The notes: generated by a model not told the origin, from the sequence alone. A stretch of 64,000 nucleotides of DNA from Methylococcales bacterium (GCA_026399015.1 JAPLRS010000031.1:40775-104774); one strand, 5' to 3'. Shown: positions 38,025 to 49,350, counted from the stretch's first letter. Numbers and translations are program-made.

Positions 38025-40679
38025 ATGTCAAACTTCGCAAAAGAAATTATTCCTGTTAATCTCGAAGATGAGATGAAGCAGTCCTATCTCGATTACGCAA
38101 TGAGCGTTATCGTTGGTCGAGCTCTGCCAGATGTTAGAGATGGTCTAAAACCGGTTCATCGTCGTGTTTTATATGCGATGAGTGAATTAGGTAATGATTG
38201 GAACAAGCCATACAAAAAATCAGCACGTATTGTTGGGGATGTGATCGGTAAGTATCATCCTCATGGAGATACCGCTGTATACGATACCATGGTGCGTATG
38301 GCGCAACCATTTTCTATGCGTTATATGTTGATTGATGGTCAAGGTAACTTTGGCTCAGTTGATGGTGATCCCCCAGCTGCGATGCGTTATACCGAAGTAC
38401 GTATGGCGAAAATCGCCCATGAATTATTAGCTGATTTGGATAAAGAAACAGTTAATTTTATTCCTAACTATGATGACTCAGAAATTCAGCCAGAAGTATT
38501 GCCAACTAGAGTTCCAAACTTATTAGTCAATGGTTCTTCTGGTATTGCTGTTGGTATGGCGACTAATATTCCGCCCCATAATATGGGTGAAGTGGTTAGC
38601 GCTTGTTTGGCCATGATCGATAATCCAAATGTGACCATTTACGATTTGATGGCTCATATTCCAGGTCCAGATTTTCCTACGGCGGGTTTTATCAATGGTT
38701 CAGCCGGAATTTATAGCGCTTATACTACGGGTCGTGGCAAGATTTATCTGCGTGCACGTTGTCATTTTGAATCGATTGGTGATAGTAGTCGTCAGGCGAT
38801 AATTACTACAGAATTACCTTATCAAGTCAACAAAGCGCGTTTGCTAGAGAAAATTGCCGAGTTAATAAAAGAAGGCAAGCTCGAAGGTATTTCTGGTTTA
38901 CGTGATGAGTCTGATAAAGACGGTATGCGTATGGTTATTGAATTACGCCGAGGCGAGGTTCCTGAGGTAGTTCTAAATAATCTTTATAAACAAACTCAAT
39001 TCCAAACGGTGTTTGGTATCAATATGGTGGCTTTATTAGATGGCCGTCCACATTGCATGAATTTGTTTGAAATTCTTAGGGCGTTTATTGATCATAGACG
39101 AGAAATTGTTACTCGTAGAACAATTTACAATCTGCGTCGTGCTAGAGAAAGAGCTCACGTTTTAGAAGGTTTAGCGGTTGCTTTAGCTAATATCGATGTG
39201 ATGATTGAATTAATCAAAACATCAAGTAATAGAGAACAAGCAAAAGAAGGATTATTAGCTAGAACCTGGAATGCTGGTTTAGTTTCTTCGTTATTAGAAA
39301 GAGCGGATGCTACTCGTTCTAGACCGGAAGATTTAGCTGAGGAGTTTGGTATTCATGATGGTTTTTATCGTTTATCAGAAACACAAGCTCAAGCTATTCT
39401 TGACTTACGCTTACATCGTTTAACAGGTTTAGAGCAAGATAAGATAGTTAATGAATACAAACAATTATTAGAACAAATTGACGAGTATTTATATATCTTA
39501 GCGAGTGACGTGCGTTTGATGGAAATCATCAGAGAAGAATTAGTTGCGATTAAAGACGAATATTCTGATCCGCGTCGTACCGAAATTATTCTAAATCAGT
39601 TGGATTTATCAGAGCAAGATCTTATCACTGAAGAAGACATGGTCGTAACTATGTCTCATGAGGGCTATGTTAAATCTCAACCACTCAGTGACTATAAAGC
39701 ACAGCGTAGGGGTGGGCGAGGTAAATCTGCGACTGCAACTAAGGATACTGACTATGTCGATAAATTAATTGTTGCTAATACACATGACACGATTTTATGT
39801 TTTTCTTCTTTAGGAAAAGTGTATTGGTTAAAGGTTTATCAATTACCGGTTGCAAGTCGTGCAGCACGTGGAAAACCATTTGTTAATTTATTGCCTTTAG
39901 AACAAGGTGAGAAAATTAATGCCTTATTACCGATCCGTGAGTTTACTGAAAATAAATTTATTTTCATGGCGACTTCTGCTGGGACAGTTAAAAAGACACC
40001 TCTTAGTGAGTTTGAACGACAAAGAGCTAGTGGCAAAATTGCGATTGATCTAAAAGAAGGCGATACCTTAGTCGGCGTTGCAGTTACGGATGGAAAGCAA
40101 AACGTCTTATTATTTGGTAGCACCGGTAAAGCAGTATGCTTTAACGAAGAAGATGTTCGCTCTATGGGTAGAACTGCCGCTGGTGTAAGAGGTATGCGTT
40201 TACTTGAAGGTCAAAAAATTATTTCTTTAATCATTGCCACTGAAGGTACAGTGTTAAATATTACTGAAAATGGTTATGGAAAACGAACTAAGTTAGAAGA
40301 GTTTACTTGTCATAAGCGCGGTGGTCAGGGGTTAATCGCTATTCAAACATCTGAGCGTAATGGTTCTGTAGTAGGTGCAGTGTTGGTGAATGATACTGAC
40401 GAAATTATGCTAATCACCGATGGTGGTACTTTAGTGCGTACGCGAGTGGATGGTATTTCTGTTGTGGGCAGAAATACTCAGGGCGTGACCATTATTCGTT
40501 TAGATAAGAAAGAAAAAGTGATTGGTGTAGATCGTATTGACGGTTTGGCCGGCGTTGATGATGAAAGTGATGATGAGCTAAATACTGAGTTAGAGGTAGC
40601 TGATTTAATTGTTGAAGATAGTGCGGATGAAGCGACTGAAAATGATGCTGAGCCCAATAGTGACGATGAGACCGCTTAA
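38025..40679 (+). CDS. gyrA: DNA gyrase subunit A
   Basis: Breakage-reunion subunit of gyrase, which introduces negative supercoils. The catalytic tyrosine is Y122 in [10 protein letters not shown]. The quinolone-resistance region reads [11 protein letters not shown], with T83 and D87 (E. coli numbering matches). The C-terminal beta-pinwheel contains the GyrA box QRRGGRG, which marks gyrase rather than topoisomerase IV. An acidic tail ends the 884-aa protein. T83 is natural in several genera, so it is not evidence of selected resistance. Confidence 0.97.
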   Translation: MSNFAKEIIPVNLEDEMKQSYLDYAMSVIVGRALPDVRDGLKPVHRRVLYAMSELGNDWNKPYKKSARIVGDVIGKYHPHGDTAVYDTMVRMAQPFSMRYMLIDGQGNFGSVDGDPPAAMRYTEVRMAKIAHELLADLDKETVNFIPNYDDSEIQPEVLPTRVPNLLVNGSSGIAVGMATNIPPHNMGEVVSACLAMIDNPNVTIYDLMAHIPGPDFPTAGFINGSAGIYSAYTTGRGKIYLRARCHFESIGDSSRQAIITTELPYQVNKARLLEKIAELIKEGKLEGISGLRDESDKDGMRMVIELRRGEVPEVVLNNLYKQTQFQTVFGINMVALLDGRPHCMNLFEILRAFIDHRREIVTRRTIYNLRRARERAHVLEGLAVALANIDVMIELIKTSSNREQAKEGLLARTWNAGLVSSLLERADATRSRPEDLAEEFGIHDGFYRLSETQAQAILDLRLHRLTGLEQDKIVNEYKQLLEQIDEYLYILASDVRLMEIIREELVAIKDEYSDPRRTEIILNQLDLSEQDLITEEDMVVTMSHEGYVKSQPLSDYKAQRRGGRGKSATATKDTDYVDKLIVANTHDTILCFSSLGKVYWLKVYQLPVASRAARGKPFVNLLPLEQGEKINALLPIREFTENKFIFMATSAGTVKKTPLSEFERQRASGKIAIDLKEGDTLVGVAVTDGKQNVLLFGSTGKAVCFNEEDVRSMGRTAAGVRGMRLLEGQKIISLIIATEGTVLNITENGYGKRTKLEEFTCHKRGGQGLIAIQTSERNGSVVGAVLVNDTDEIMLITDGGTLVRTRVDGISVVGRNTQGVTIIRLDKKEKVIGVDRIDGLAGVDDESDDELNTELEVADLIVEDSADEATENDAEPNSDDETA

Positions 40680-40759
40680 GTGTTTTTGAGTCATTTAGTT
40701 AGGGCGATAATGTATGTCGACTTCTGTTTGTTAAAAACAATTTAATCATGAGATAAGCG

Positions 40760-41839
40760 ATGTCTGATATTTATAATTTTAGTGCGGGTCCTTCTGTATT
40801 TCCTAAATCAGTCTTATTAAAAGCTCAGCAAGAGTTGTTAGATTGGCAGGGTTCTGGGCAGTCAGTATTGGAAATGAGCCACCGTGGCAATTTTTTTCCA
40901 ATTATTGCTGAACAATTAGAAACTGATTTGCGAAGCTTAATGGGGATACCAGAAAATTATAAGGTATTGTTTTTGCAAGGAGGGGCATCGGCGCAATTTT
41001 CATTCATCCCGCAAAACCTCCTTAGAGGAAAAGCTAAAGCTTGTTATGTCAAAACAGGTGCTTGGTCAGAAAAAGCAGTGCTTGATGCACAAAATTATTG
41101 TGATGTTTTAGTCAGTGCTAGTTCAGAAAATACGGCTTATACAAGTATTCCTGAAGAGTCGACTTGGATTTTAGACGCGCAAGCAGCTTATTTACACTAC
41201 ACCACTAATGAAACAATTCATGGCGTAGAGTTTTCAAAAATTCCTGATGCTAATGGATTGCCTTTAGTCGCAGATATGTCATCAAATATTCTGTCTAGAG
41301 TTGTTGATGTTAGTCAGTATGGTTTGATTTATGCTGGTACTCAAAAAAATATGGGGCCTGCGGGAGTAACTGTCGTTATAGTAAGAGAAGATTTGCTGGG
41401 TTATGCTAGTAAAACTACTCCACCTGTTTTTGATTATCAAGAACAAGCTAAAAGCCATTCAATGTTAAATACTCCTGCTACCTATAATTGGTATTTAGTT
41501 GGATTAGTTCTTAAATGGTTAAAAGAGGCCGGCGGTGTTGATGCTATCGAGCAAATTAACAAAGCTAAATCGACACAGTTATATCAAGCCATAGACCAAT
41601 CGACTTTATACTCTAATCCTGTTGCAATATCTGATCGATCCCGTATGAATGTGCCGTTTATTTTGGCAGATTCTGCGTTAGACCAAGAGTTTTTAAAAGC
41701 AGCAGAATCAAATGGCTTATTTGAATTAAGAGGTCATCGATCAGTAGGTGGTATGAGAGCAAGTATTTATAATGCTATGCCTGAATCTGGTGTAAAAGCT
41801 TTGATTGATTTTATGCTTGAATTTGAACGCACCCATTAA
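40760..41839 (+). CDS. serC: Phosphoserine aminotransferase
   Basis: PLP enzyme of serine and pyridoxal-phosphate synthesis. It starts YNFSAGPSVFPKSVL as in all SerC, and the Schiff-base lysine is K196 in YAGTQKNMGPAG. RGHRSVGGMRASIYNAM is the C-terminal substrate loop. 359 aa. It heads a plus-strand run serC-pheA-hisC-tyrA/aroA-cmk-rpsA, a widely conserved gammaproteobacterial supercluster linking amino-acid supply to translation. Confidence 0.96.
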   Translation: MSDIYNFSAGPSVFPKSVLLKAQQELLDWQGSGQSVLEMSHRGNFFPIIAEQLETDLRSLMGIPENYKVLFLQGGASAQFSFIPQNLLRGKAKACYVKTGAWSEKAVLDAQNYCDVLVSASSENTAYTSIPEESTWILDAQAAYLHYTTNETIHGVEFSKIPDANGLPLVADMSSNILSRVVDVSQYGLIYAGTQKNMGPAGVTVVIVREDLLGYASKTTPPVFDYQEQAKSHSMLNTPATYNWYLVGLVLKWLKEAGGVDAIEQINKAKSTQLYQAIDQSTLYSNPVAISDRSRMNVPFILADSALDQEFLKAAESNGLFELRGHRSVGGMRASIYNAMPESGVKALIDFMLEFERTH

Positions 41840-41868
41840 ACTTAATAATCTTATACAGAGTACTTATT

Positions 41869-42954
41869 ATGTCATCAGTTACCCCACTTGCTGAATTAAG
41901 AGAGAAAATTGACGCTATTGATGCGCAGATTTTACAATTAATTAATCAGCGTGCTGCGTGTGCAATGGAGGTTGCAAAAACTAAAATTGCTGAAGGAGAG
42001 CAAGGTACATTTTATCGACCTGATAGAGAGTCATTAGTTTTAAGACGTATCATGGAGTTAAATCAAGGGCCTTTAGAGGATTTAACGGCGGTTCGATTTT
42101 TTAGGGAGTTGATGTCTGCTTGTTTGGCATTGGAAAAACCAATGGATATTGCCTTTTTAGGTCCAGAAGGTACTTTCACACAGCAAGCTGTGTTTAAGCA
42201 TTTTGGTCATGCAGTTAAGAGTATTCCAGTGAGTACTATCAATGAAATATTTGGTGCTGTTGAGTCTGGTAAATGTCAGTTTGGGGTGGTACCAGTAGAA
42301 AATTCTACAGAAGGAGTGATTAGCCATACATTGGATCGTTTTTCAACGTCAACTTTGAATATTTGTGGAGAGGTTGAGATACGAGTTCATCAGAATTTGA
42401 TGGGGCATACGAGCAATTTATCAGAAATCACTGAGGTTTTTTCTCATCAGCAATCTTTAGCACAATGTCGTCAATGGTTGGATAATCATCTTCCGGGTGT
42501 TAAGCAGACTGCAGTTAATAGTAATTCTGAAGCGGCTCGATTGGCGTCGTTAAATAAGCATACGGTTGCTATTGCAGGTATTGCTGCGGCCGATGTTTAT
42601 CATTTAGAAATTATAGAAAGCAATATTGAAGATGAGCCTAATAATACGACACGTTTTATTATTATCGGCCAACAATCACCCACGCCAACGGGTAATGATA
42701 AAACATCTTTGGTTGTATCTACTGGTAATCAACCAGGTGCATTACACAAAATATTAGAGCCTTTTGCAAAGTTTGGTATTGGTATGGTAAATATTGAATC
42801 TAGACCTTCAAGACAGGGATTGTGGGATTATTTGTTCTTTATTGATATCGAAGGGCATAGTGATGATACCGTGGTCGCAGAAGCATTAGATACAGTTAAA
42901 GAGCGTGTCAAAATGTTTAAACTACTCGGATCCTATCCAAAAGCAGTACTTTAA
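41869..42954 (+). CDS. pheA: Bifunctional chorismate mutase/prephenate dehydratase (P-protein)
   Basis: Takes chorismate to prephenate and then phenylpyruvate for phenylalanine synthesis. Domains in order: AroQ-type chorismate mutase (residues 1-90, LREKIDAIDAQILQLINQRA), prephenate dehydratase (about 95-270, FLGPEGTFTQQAV and the NNTTRF motif), and ACT regulatory domain (about 278-361, ESRPSRQGLWDYLFFID), which suggests feedback control by phenylalanine. 361 aa. It follows serC by 29 bases. Confidence 0.96.
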   Translation: MSSVTPLAELREKIDAIDAQILQLINQRAACAMEVAKTKIAEGEQGTFYRPDRESLVLRRIMELNQGPLEDLTAVRFFRELMSACLALEKPMDIAFLGPEGTFTQQAVFKHFGHAVKSIPVSTINEIFGAVESGKCQFGVVPVENSTEGVISHTLDRFSTSTLNICGEVEIRVHQNLMGHTSNLSEITEVFSHQQSLAQCRQWLDNHLPGVKQTAVNSNSEAARLASLNKHTVAIAGIAAADVYHLEIIESNIEDEPNNTTRFIIIGQQSPTPTGNDKTSLVVSTGNQPGALHKILEPFAKFGIGMVNIESRPSRQGLWDYLFFIDIEGHSDDTVVAEALDTVKERVKMFKLLGSYPKAVL

Positions 42955-42995
42955 TCTACGATTTGATCTCAGAAACAAAGTTTTTTAAAAATATC

Positions 42996-44102
42996 ATGAA
43001 TAATAAAATTTATAACCTTGCGTCATTGGGTGTTCAACAACTTATACCCTATAAAGCGGGTAAGCCGATTGAAGAATTAGAGCGTGAATTAGGTCTAACT
43101 GAGATTATCAAATTGGCTTCTAATGAAAATCCAATAGGGCCAGGTAAAAAGGCATTAACTGCAATTCAAGAAGCCTTATTAGGCTTGGCTTTATACCCCG
43201 ATGGTAGTGGATTTTCTTTAAAACAATCTTTATCAAAGAAGTATTTAGTTGATCCAGAACAAATTACATTAGGGAATGGCTCTAACGAATTATTAGAGTT
43301 GGTTGCAAGGGCGTTTTTAACACCTGAACATGAGGTAGTTTTTTCACAACATGCTTTTGCCGTTTATCCGATTGTGACTCAGTCGGTGGGTGCTAAGGCC
43401 GTCGTCGTGCCGGCGATTAATTATGGTCATGATTTAGATGGCATGTTAAAAGTTGTTACGGATAAAACCCGTATTGTATTTATCGCTAATCCAAATAATC
43501 CAACGGGTACTCTATTATCACAAGAAAGTGTCGAGCGATTTATTGCCGCTTTGCCTGATACCTGTGTTTGTGTTCTTGATGAAGCGTACTTTGAATTTGT
43601 AAGTTCAGTAGAGCCTATTGATTCTATTGAATGGCTAAAGAAATTCCCCAATTTATTAATCACCCGTACGTTTTCAAAAGCCTATGGTTTAGCAGGTTTA
43701 AGAGTTGGTTATGGTTTATCAAGCCCAGAAATGGCGGATATTCTTAATCGTGTTCGTCAACCATTTAATAATAATACCTTAGCTTTGCTAGCAGCTGAAG
43801 CGGCTTTGAGTGATGAAGAGCATTTGCAAGAAACTGTTCGAGTAAATACATCTGGTATGACGCAGTTGACTGAAGGTTTTAAAAAATTAAATCTTGAATG
43901 GATTCCATCTTCGGGTAATTTTGTGCTTGTTGACTTGAAGCAGTCAGGACAAGTTATTTATGATGCATTATTACGAAAAGGTGTCATTGTTCGGCCGGTA
44001 GGTAATTATGAGTTACCTAATCATTTGCGTATTAGTATTGGTACGGAATTAGAGAATCAAGTTTTTCTAAACGCGTTGGCTGAAATTCTTAATAATGTTT
44101 GA
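42996..44102 (+). CDS. hisC: Histidinol-phosphate aminotransferase
   Basis: PLP aminotransferase for histidine synthesis; the HisC2 form in this cluster can also act on aromatic substrates. SNENPIGPGKKA, ANPNNPTGT and the Schiff-base lysine K228 in RTFSKAYGLAGLRVGYG are present. I start at ATG 42996 (MNNKIYNLASLGVQQL), 368 aa; an upstream in-frame TTG at 42963 adds 11 residues without family support. It overlaps the next gene by 8 bases, so translation is coupled. Confidence 0.93.
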   Translation: MNNKIYNLASLGVQQLIPYKAGKPIEELERELGLTEIIKLASNENPIGPGKKALTAIQEALLGLALYPDGSGFSLKQSLSKKYLVDPEQITLGNGSNELLELVARAFLTPEHEVVFSQHAFAVYPIVTQSVGAKAVVVPAINYGHDLDGMLKVVTDKTRIVFIANPNNPTGTLLSQESVERFIAALPDTCVCVLDEAYFEFVSSVEPIDSIEWLKKFPNLLITRTFSKAYGLAGLRVGYGLSSPEMADILNRVRQPFNNNTLALLAAEAALSDEEHLQETVRVNTSGMTQLTEGFKKLNLEWIPSSGNFVLVDLKQSGQVIYDALLRKGVIVRPVGNYELPNHLRISIGTELENQVFLNALAEILNNV

Positions 44103-46290
44103 TAGCTTATGTGTTATCGGTGTAGGCTTGATGGGTGGTTCGCTTGCCCGAGCAGCAAGACATTATGGCTTAACCAAACGAATTGTTGGTTTTGGTCGGG
44201 AAGTAGATCAGAAAAATCTCCAGAAGGCTAAAGATTTAGGGGTTATTGATGATTATTACCTACAAATCGAAGAAGCTATTCAAGGTGTTGACTGTGTTTT
44301 AATTGCTACTCCGGTTGCCGCTTTAGAAGATATATTTGAATTACTTAAGCCTTATTGGTCTGAGCATACAATTTATACAGATGTTGGCAGTACTAAAGCA
44401 AGTATAGTGAATGCAGCAGAACATGTTTTTGGGTTTATTCCTAGTAATTTAGTACCGGCTCATCCCATTGCAGGGGCAGAGCAGAGTGGTGTAGAGGCTT
44501 CGTTTTATGATTTATTTTTAAACAGAAGGCTAATTATAACGCCACTCACAAATACTGATAATAATGCAGTGAATAAAATAAAGCTTTTATGGGAGCGCTG
44601 TGGTTCAGATGTTTCTGTTATGACTGTTGATCGTCATGATGAAATATTGGCCGCTACAAGTCACTTGCCTCATATCTTAGCTTTTGCTTTAGTTGATATG
44701 TTGGGTCAAAAAGACCAACAATCCGAGATCTTTAAATATGCCGCTGGCGGTTTTAGAGATTTTACTCGTATTGCCTCAAGTGATCCTACAATGTGGAGAG
44801 ACATTTGTTTGGCAAATAAAAGTGAAATAATCCCATTGCTTCAGCAAACAAAAGAACAATTGGATAAAATACAGGCTTTGCTGGAAGCCGATGATGGCCA
44901 GCAACTTTTATCAATCTTTGCGTATGCCAATACTGCAAGGCAACGCTTTCTTAATCAGTTTGAAGGAAATATGTCTAAATCAATCACATTTCAAGTTAAG
45001 CCCGGTGGTTCATTAAAGGGTGAGGGTCGTGTTCCTGGTGATAAATCAATGTCACATCGGTCAATTATGCTAGGTTCTTTGGCTGAAGGGACTACTCATG
45101 TTAAAGGCTTTCTTGAAGCAGAAGATGCTTTAGCTACATTACAAGCTTTTAGGGATATGGGTGTTGAAATTGAAGGCCCTGTAAATGGAAGTTTAACTAT
45201 TCATGGTGTGGGTAAGCATGGCTTAAAAGCACCTAAAAATGAATTGTATTTAGGAAACTCTGGAACATCAATGCGCTTGTTAAGTGGTTTATTAGCTGGC
45301 CAGGCATTTGATTCTGTGTTGACGGGTGATAAATCATTATCGGGTCGTCCTATGAAGCGAGTAACCGGACCTTTAGCGGCAATGGGTGCAGATATAAAAA
45401 CAACTGAGGCTGGTACAGCGCCACTATATATTACTGGTAAAGCAGGTCAATTAACTGCGATTGATTATGAAATGCCTATGGCAAGTGCTCAAGTTAAGTC
45501 TTGCTTATTATTAGCTGGTATGTATGCAGAAGGTGATACAAGCGTAACAGAGCCAGCTCCAACTAGAGATCATACAGAGCGTATGCTATCTGGTTTTTCA
45601 TATCCGGTTAATAAAGAAGGTAGTCGAGTTACGATAAATGCTAATGGTAAATTAACTGCATGTGATATTGACGTGCCGAGTGATATTTCTTCTGCGGCTT
45701 TCTTTTTAGTGGGTGCGTCAATTGCACCTGGATCAGATTTATTATTAAAGCACGTAGGTATTAATCCAACACGTACTGGCGTTATAGATATTTTAAGATT
45801 AATGGGCGCTAAAATTGAAGTGCTTAATGAACGTACTGTAGGTGGTGAACCTGTAGCAGATTTACATGTGGTATATAGTCCATTAAAGGGCATCGATATA
45901 CCAGAAGATTTAGTGCCGCTCGCAATTGACGAGTTCCCTGTGCTATTTGTTGCTGCTGCTTGTGCGGAAGGTCAAACTCGTTTAACAGGTGCTGAAGAGT
46001 TGCGGGTAAAAGAATCTGATCGAATTCAAGTAATGGCTGATGGCTTACAAATACTAGGTGTTGATGCTCAACCTACTGCTGATGGTATGGTTATTCAGGG
46101 TAGTTCAATTGGTGGTGGTGTAGTCACTTCACATGGAGATCATCGAATCGCTATGTCATTCTCAATTGCTGGTTTGCGTGCGACTGCTCCAATTACAGTG
46201 TTGGATTGTGCAAACGTAAACACTTCATTTCCTGAGTTTAAAGACTTAGTTAAGAGATTGGGGTTGGATTTGGTTTGTGAGGAAGCTTAA
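44095..46290 (+). CDS. tyrA-aroA: Fused prephenate dehydrogenase and EPSP synthase (TyrA-AroA)
   Basis: One 731-aa protein carries two shikimate and aromatic steps. Residues 1-285 are prephenate dehydrogenase (GVGLMGGSLARAA NAD motif, TDVGSTK, PAHPIAGAEQSG). From M293 (SKSITFQVKPGGSLKGEGRV) it is EPSP synthase, with GDKSMSHRSIMLGSLAEG, LGNSGTSMRLLSGLLAG and RVKESDRI. There is no stop or frame change between them. The same fusion is known from Pseudomonas and relatives. It overlaps hisC by 8 bases and cmk by 1 base. Confidence 0.95.
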   Translation: MFDSLCVIGVGLMGGSLARAARHYGLTKRIVGFGREVDQKNLQKAKDLGVIDDYYLQIEEAIQGVDCVLIATPVAALEDIFELLKPYWSEHTIYTDVGSTKASIVNAAEHVFGFIPSNLVPAHPIAGAEQSGVEASFYDLFLNRRLIITPLTNTDNNAVNKIKLLWERCGSDVSVMTVDRHDEILAATSHLPHILAFALVDMLGQKDQQSEIFKYAAGGFRDFTRIASSDPTMWRDICLANKSEIIPLLQQTKEQLDKIQALLEADDGQQLLSIFAYANTARQRFLNQFEGNMSKSITFQVKPGGSLKGEGRVPGDKSMSHRSIMLGSLAEGTTHVKGFLEAEDALATLQAFRDMGVEIEGPVNGSLTIHGVGKHGLKAPKNELYLGNSGTSMRLLSGLLAGQAFDSVLTGDKSLSGRPMKRVTGPLAAMGADIKTTEAGTAPLYITGKAGQLTAIDYEMPMASAQVKSCLLLAGMYAEGDTSVTEPAPTRDHTERMLSGFSYPVNKEGSRVTINANGKLTACDIDVPSDISSAAFFLVGASIAPGSDLLLKHVGINPTRTGVIDILRLMGAKIEVLNERTVGGEPVADLHVVYSPLKGIDIPEDLVPLAIDEFPVLFVAAACAEGQTRLTGAEELRVKESDRIQVMADGLQILGVDAQPTADGMVIQGSSIGGGVVTSHGDHRIAMSFSIAGLRATAPITVLDCANVNTSFPEFKDLVKRLGLDLVCEEA

Positions 46291-46946
46291 TGACAATTCC
46301 TGTCTTAACAATTGATGGACCAAGTGGAGCTGGAAAAGGTACTGTTAGTCGCTTAGTGTCAAAAAAATTGGGCTGGAATTATTTAGATAGTGGCTCTATT
46401 TATAGATCGCTAGCTATTGCTTTGCAAAAACTATCTGTTTCTGTAACTGATGTAACGGCAGTGACTGAAGTAGCTAGTTCAATGGTGTTAGAGTTCGAAT
46501 GTGGTGATGAGTTAGTTGTTAAACTTAAGGGCGAGAATATCACTGTTCAATTGGGCTTAGAGACTACTGGTAGCATTGCCTCTCAAGTGGCAGCATACCC
46601 TGAGGTTCGTAAGGTTTTATTGAAAAAACAACAGGATTTTAGGCAATTGCCTGGATTAGTTGCCGATGGAAGAGATATGGGGACCGTGGTTTTCCCAGAA
46701 GCAGAACACAAAGTATTCTTAACTGCCAGTGCTGAGAAGAGAGCAGCGCGTCGTTACAAACAGTTGATTGAAAAAGAAATAGATGCTAATATTGTGGAAA
46801 TAACAAATGAGATAGAAGCGCGTGATCGTCGTGATAGGGAAAGGGAAACTGCTCCTTTAGTGATGGCAGAAAATGCGCTATATATCGATTCTTCTGATTT
46901 GACAATTGATCAAGTTGTAGAAGAGGTACTAAATTTAATCCGTTAA
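46290..46946 (+). CDS. cmk: Cytidylate kinase
   Basis: Phosphorylates CMP and dCMP. The P-loop is DGPSGAGKGTVSR (from residue 8). The NMP-binding region has LDSGSIYRSLAI, and VADGRDMGTVVFPEAEHKVFLTAS is diagnostic. 218 aa. It shares one base with tyrA-aroA (TAATG) and is followed by a terminator before rpsA, so rpsA is probably also driven by its own promoter. Confidence 0.96.
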   Translation: MTIPVLTIDGPSGAGKGTVSRLVSKKLGWNYLDSGSIYRSLAIALQKLSVSVTDVTAVTEVASSMVLEFECGDELVVKLKGENITVQLGLETTGSIASQVAAYPEVRKVLLKKQQDFRQLPGLVADGRDMGTVVFPEAEHKVFLTASAEKRAARRYKQLIEKEIDANIVEITNEIEARDRRDRERETAPLVMAENALYIDSSDLTIDQVVEEVLNLIR

Positions 46947-46959
46947 GGATTATTGGCTG

Positions 46960-46983
46960 ACCACATCTAATGTGGTTTTTTTT
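46960..46983 (+). terminator. Terminator between cmk and rpsA
   Basis: ACCACAT (46960-46966) pairs with ATGTGGT (46970-46976), loop CTA, then an uninterrupted T-run. Confidence 0.88.
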
Positions 46984-47039
46984 AACTTTAGATAAAGAAA
47001 AGGTTTGTTTGAGTTCTAACAAACTTGGGAAATAATATA

Positions 47040-48701
47040 ATGAGCGAAAGCTTTGCTGAGTTACTTGAAGAAAGTTTAACCAAGACCAAAATGAGTCCTG
47101 GTGCAATGTTGATTGGTACTGTAATTGATATCGAAAACGATATGGTTATCGTAAGTACACATTCAAAATCTGAAGGCGTCATTCCAAAATGGCAATTTTT
47201 AAACAACAACGGCGAATTAGAAGTATCAATCGGCGATGAAGTTGAAGTTGCGTTGGATTTATTTGAAGACGGCCTAGGTGCTACTCTTCTTTCTCGTGAT
47301 AAAGCGAAGAAAAATAAAGCTTGGTTTGAACTTGAAACTGCTTTCGAAAAAGAAGCGACAATTATCGGTGTTATTACAGGTAAAGTTCGTGGTGGTTTTA
47401 CGGTTTCTGTTGGCGCATTACGTGCGTTCTTACCAGGTTCTTTAGTTGACGTTCGTCCTATTAGAGATACGACTTTCTTAGAAAATCGTGATCTTGAATT
47501 CAAAGTTATTAAAATTGACCAAAAACGTAACAACGTAGTTCTTTCTCGTCGTGCTGTTGTTGAAAAAGAATACAGTGCAGAAAGAGATGAATTACTTAAA
47601 ACACTAGAAGAAGGCGCAGTTGTAACGGGTGTTGTTAAAAACTTAACTGATTACGGTGCGTTTATTGATCTAGGTGGTATTGATGGCTTATTACACATTA
47701 CTGATATGGCATGGCGTCGTGTTCGTCACCCATCTGAATGTGTTGAAATCGGTCAAGAAATCAATGTTAAAGTACTAAAATACGACAAAGATAAAAACCG
47801 TGTTTCATTAGGCATGAAACAAATGGGTGAAGATCCATGGCAAAACATCGCACGTCGTTACCCTGCGGGCACTCGTGTATTCGGTAAAGTAAACAACTTA
47901 ACTGATTACGGTTGTTTCGTAGAAATTGAAGAAGGCGTTGAAGGTTTAGTTCACGTTTCTGAAATGGATTGGACTAACAAAAACGTTAACCCATCTAAAT
48001 TAGTACAGTTAGGTGATGACGTTGAAGTAATGGTTCTTGAAATTGATGAAGAACGTCGTCGTATCTCTTTAGGTATGAAACAATGCAAAACTAATCCATG
48101 GGATGAGTTTGCAGCAACTCATAACAAAGGCGATAAAATCTCAGGAAAAATTAAATCTATCACAGACTTCGGTATCTTTATCGGTCTTGATGGTGGTATT
48201 GATGGTTTGGTTCACATGTCTGATATTTCTTGGGCGGATGAAGGTGAAGCATCAGTTCGTGAGTTCAAAAAAGGCGATGAATTAGAAACTGTTATCTTAG
48301 CAGTTGATTCTGAGCGTGAGCGTATCTCTTTAGGTATCAAACAACTTGAGCAAGATCCTTTCCAAAACTTCTTAGCAACTAACGAAAAAGGTAGCTTAGT
48401 TAAAGGAACTATTAAAGAAGTTGATGCTAAAGGCGCCGTAGTAATTTTAGCTGATAATGTTGAAGGTTATTTACGTGCTTCTGAAATACAACGTGATCGC
48501 GTAGAAGATGCGCGCACTTTGTTAAAAGAAGGGGATGAATTAGAAGCTAAATTTATTGGTGTTGATAAGAAAAGCAAAACTATCTCTTTATCAATAAAAG
48601 CTAAAGACCAAGATGAAGAAACACACACTATTAAGGATCATGCTCAACAATCAGTTGGCACTCCGACTATGGCTGACTTATTTAAGCAATTAGAAAAGTA
48701 A
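47040..48701 (+). CDS. rpsA: 30S ribosomal protein S1
   Basis: mRNA-binding ribosomal protein with six S1 domains. The repeats are visible by their recurring GxVxxxxDxG and RISLGMKQ elements (for example [20 protein letters not shown] and [21 protein letters not shown]). 553 aa from ATG 47040; an upstream in-frame TTG at 47025 is not needed. Codon use differs visibly from the neighbours (many CGT, GAA, AAA, TTC), as expected for a very highly expressed gene. It ends in a strong terminator. Confidence 0.97.
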   Translation: MSESFAELLEESLTKTKMSPGAMLIGTVIDIENDMVIVSTHSKSEGVIPKWQFLNNNGELEVSIGDEVEVALDLFEDGLGATLLSRDKAKKNKAWFELETAFEKEATIIGVITGKVRGGFTVSVGALRAFLPGSLVDVRPIRDTTFLENRDLEFKVIKIDQKRNNVVLSRRAVVEKEYSAERDELLKTLEEGAVVTGVVKNLTDYGAFIDLGGIDGLLHITDMAWRRVRHPSECVEIGQEINVKVLKYDKDKNRVSLGMKQMGEDPWQNIARRYPAGTRVFGKVNNLTDYGCFVEIEEGVEGLVHVSEMDWTNKNVNPSKLVQLGDDVEVMVLEIDEERRRISLGMKQCKTNPWDEFAATHNKGDKISGKIKSITDFGIFIGLDGGIDGLVHMSDISWADEGEASVREFKKGDELETVILAVDSERERISLGIKQLEQDPFQNFLATNEKGSLVKGTIKEVDAKGAVVILADNVEGYLRASEIQRDRVEDARTLLKEGDELEAKFIGVDKKSKTISLSIKAKDQDEETHTIKDHAQQSVGTPTMADLFKQLEK

Positions 48702-48716
48702 GGAATGTGTGTACTT

Positions 48717-48755
48717 AGGGTATGATTTAATTCATACCCTTTGTTTCTTTTTTAA
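48717..48755 (+). terminator. Terminator after rpsA
   Basis: AGGGTATGA (48717-48725) pairs with TCATACCCT (48732-48740), followed by T-rich sequence to 48753. It partly separates rpsA from ihfB. Confidence 0.88.
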
Positions 48756-48765
48756 GGGATAGAAT

Positions 48766-49071
48766 GTGAATAAATCAGAATTAATTGAAGCTCTTGCAAG
48801 AAAGCAATCTCATCTTCAAATTAAAGATGTCGAGACAGCTGTAAAATGCATAATTGAAAGAATGAACCAAGCCTTATCTACAGGTGATAGAATTGAGATA
48901 AGAGGTTTTGGAAGTTTTTCTTTGCATAAACGTCCACAACGTATTGGTCGTAATCCAAAGACTGGAGAGCCAGTTGCATTGCCCGAAAAGCATGTACCTC
49001 ACTTTAAGCCAGGCAAAGAAATGAGAGATAGAGTTGATTCTGCTAGTAGCGACTATCAGATTACAGATTAA
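48766..49071 (+). CDS. ihfB: Integration host factor subunit beta
   Basis: Forms the IHF heterodimer with IhfA, bending DNA in replication, transcription and site-specific recombination. The HU/IHF fold is complete, with the beta-arm [30 protein letters not shown]. The start is GTG 48766 behind AAGGGAT. 101 aa with a short tail. rpsA-ihfB is the usual order. IHF is often needed by P4-type integrases such as the one at 13.9 kb, a possible functional link only. Confidence 0.95.
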   Translation: MNKSELIEALARKQSHLQIKDVETAVKCIIERMNQALSTGDRIEIRGFGSFSLHKRPQRIGRNPKTGEPVALPEKHVPHFKPGKEMRDRVDSASSDYQITD

Positions 49072-49077
49072 AATTAT

Positions 49078-49117
49078 TTTAAGTAACAATGAGTTTTTTA
49101 ACTTATTGTTACTTAAA
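49078..49117. other. Long hairpin downstream of ihfB
   Basis: An 18-bp stem, one G-U pair included (49078-49095 with 49100-49117), and a TTTT loop. It is not followed by a clear T-run on the plus strand. It may still end ihfB transcription, or stabilise its 3' end. The remaining bases to 49340 show nothing recognisable. Confidence 0.6.
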
Positions 49118-49350
49118 TATTAAAAAAGTTGTTTAGTACCCCGCCTTATATAGCTTAATAAATACTTGTTAAGTTGCACTATTTTCCGCACACAGCCACT
49201 AAAAATTACCGATAGTTGTTTACACATAAAACTCTAATTTATTCTTAATTATATTAAGAGTTAAGTAAAGTTATGTTGGGTTTTTTGTTCATATTATCTA
49301 TATATTAACTTCTTTTGATTACATGTGAATCTATGATATATTCTACTAAT

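Noticed and set aside
38271..38287. GyrA T83 as a quinolone-resistance mutation
   Set aside because: Thr at this position is the natural residue in several genera, so sequence alone does not show resistance.
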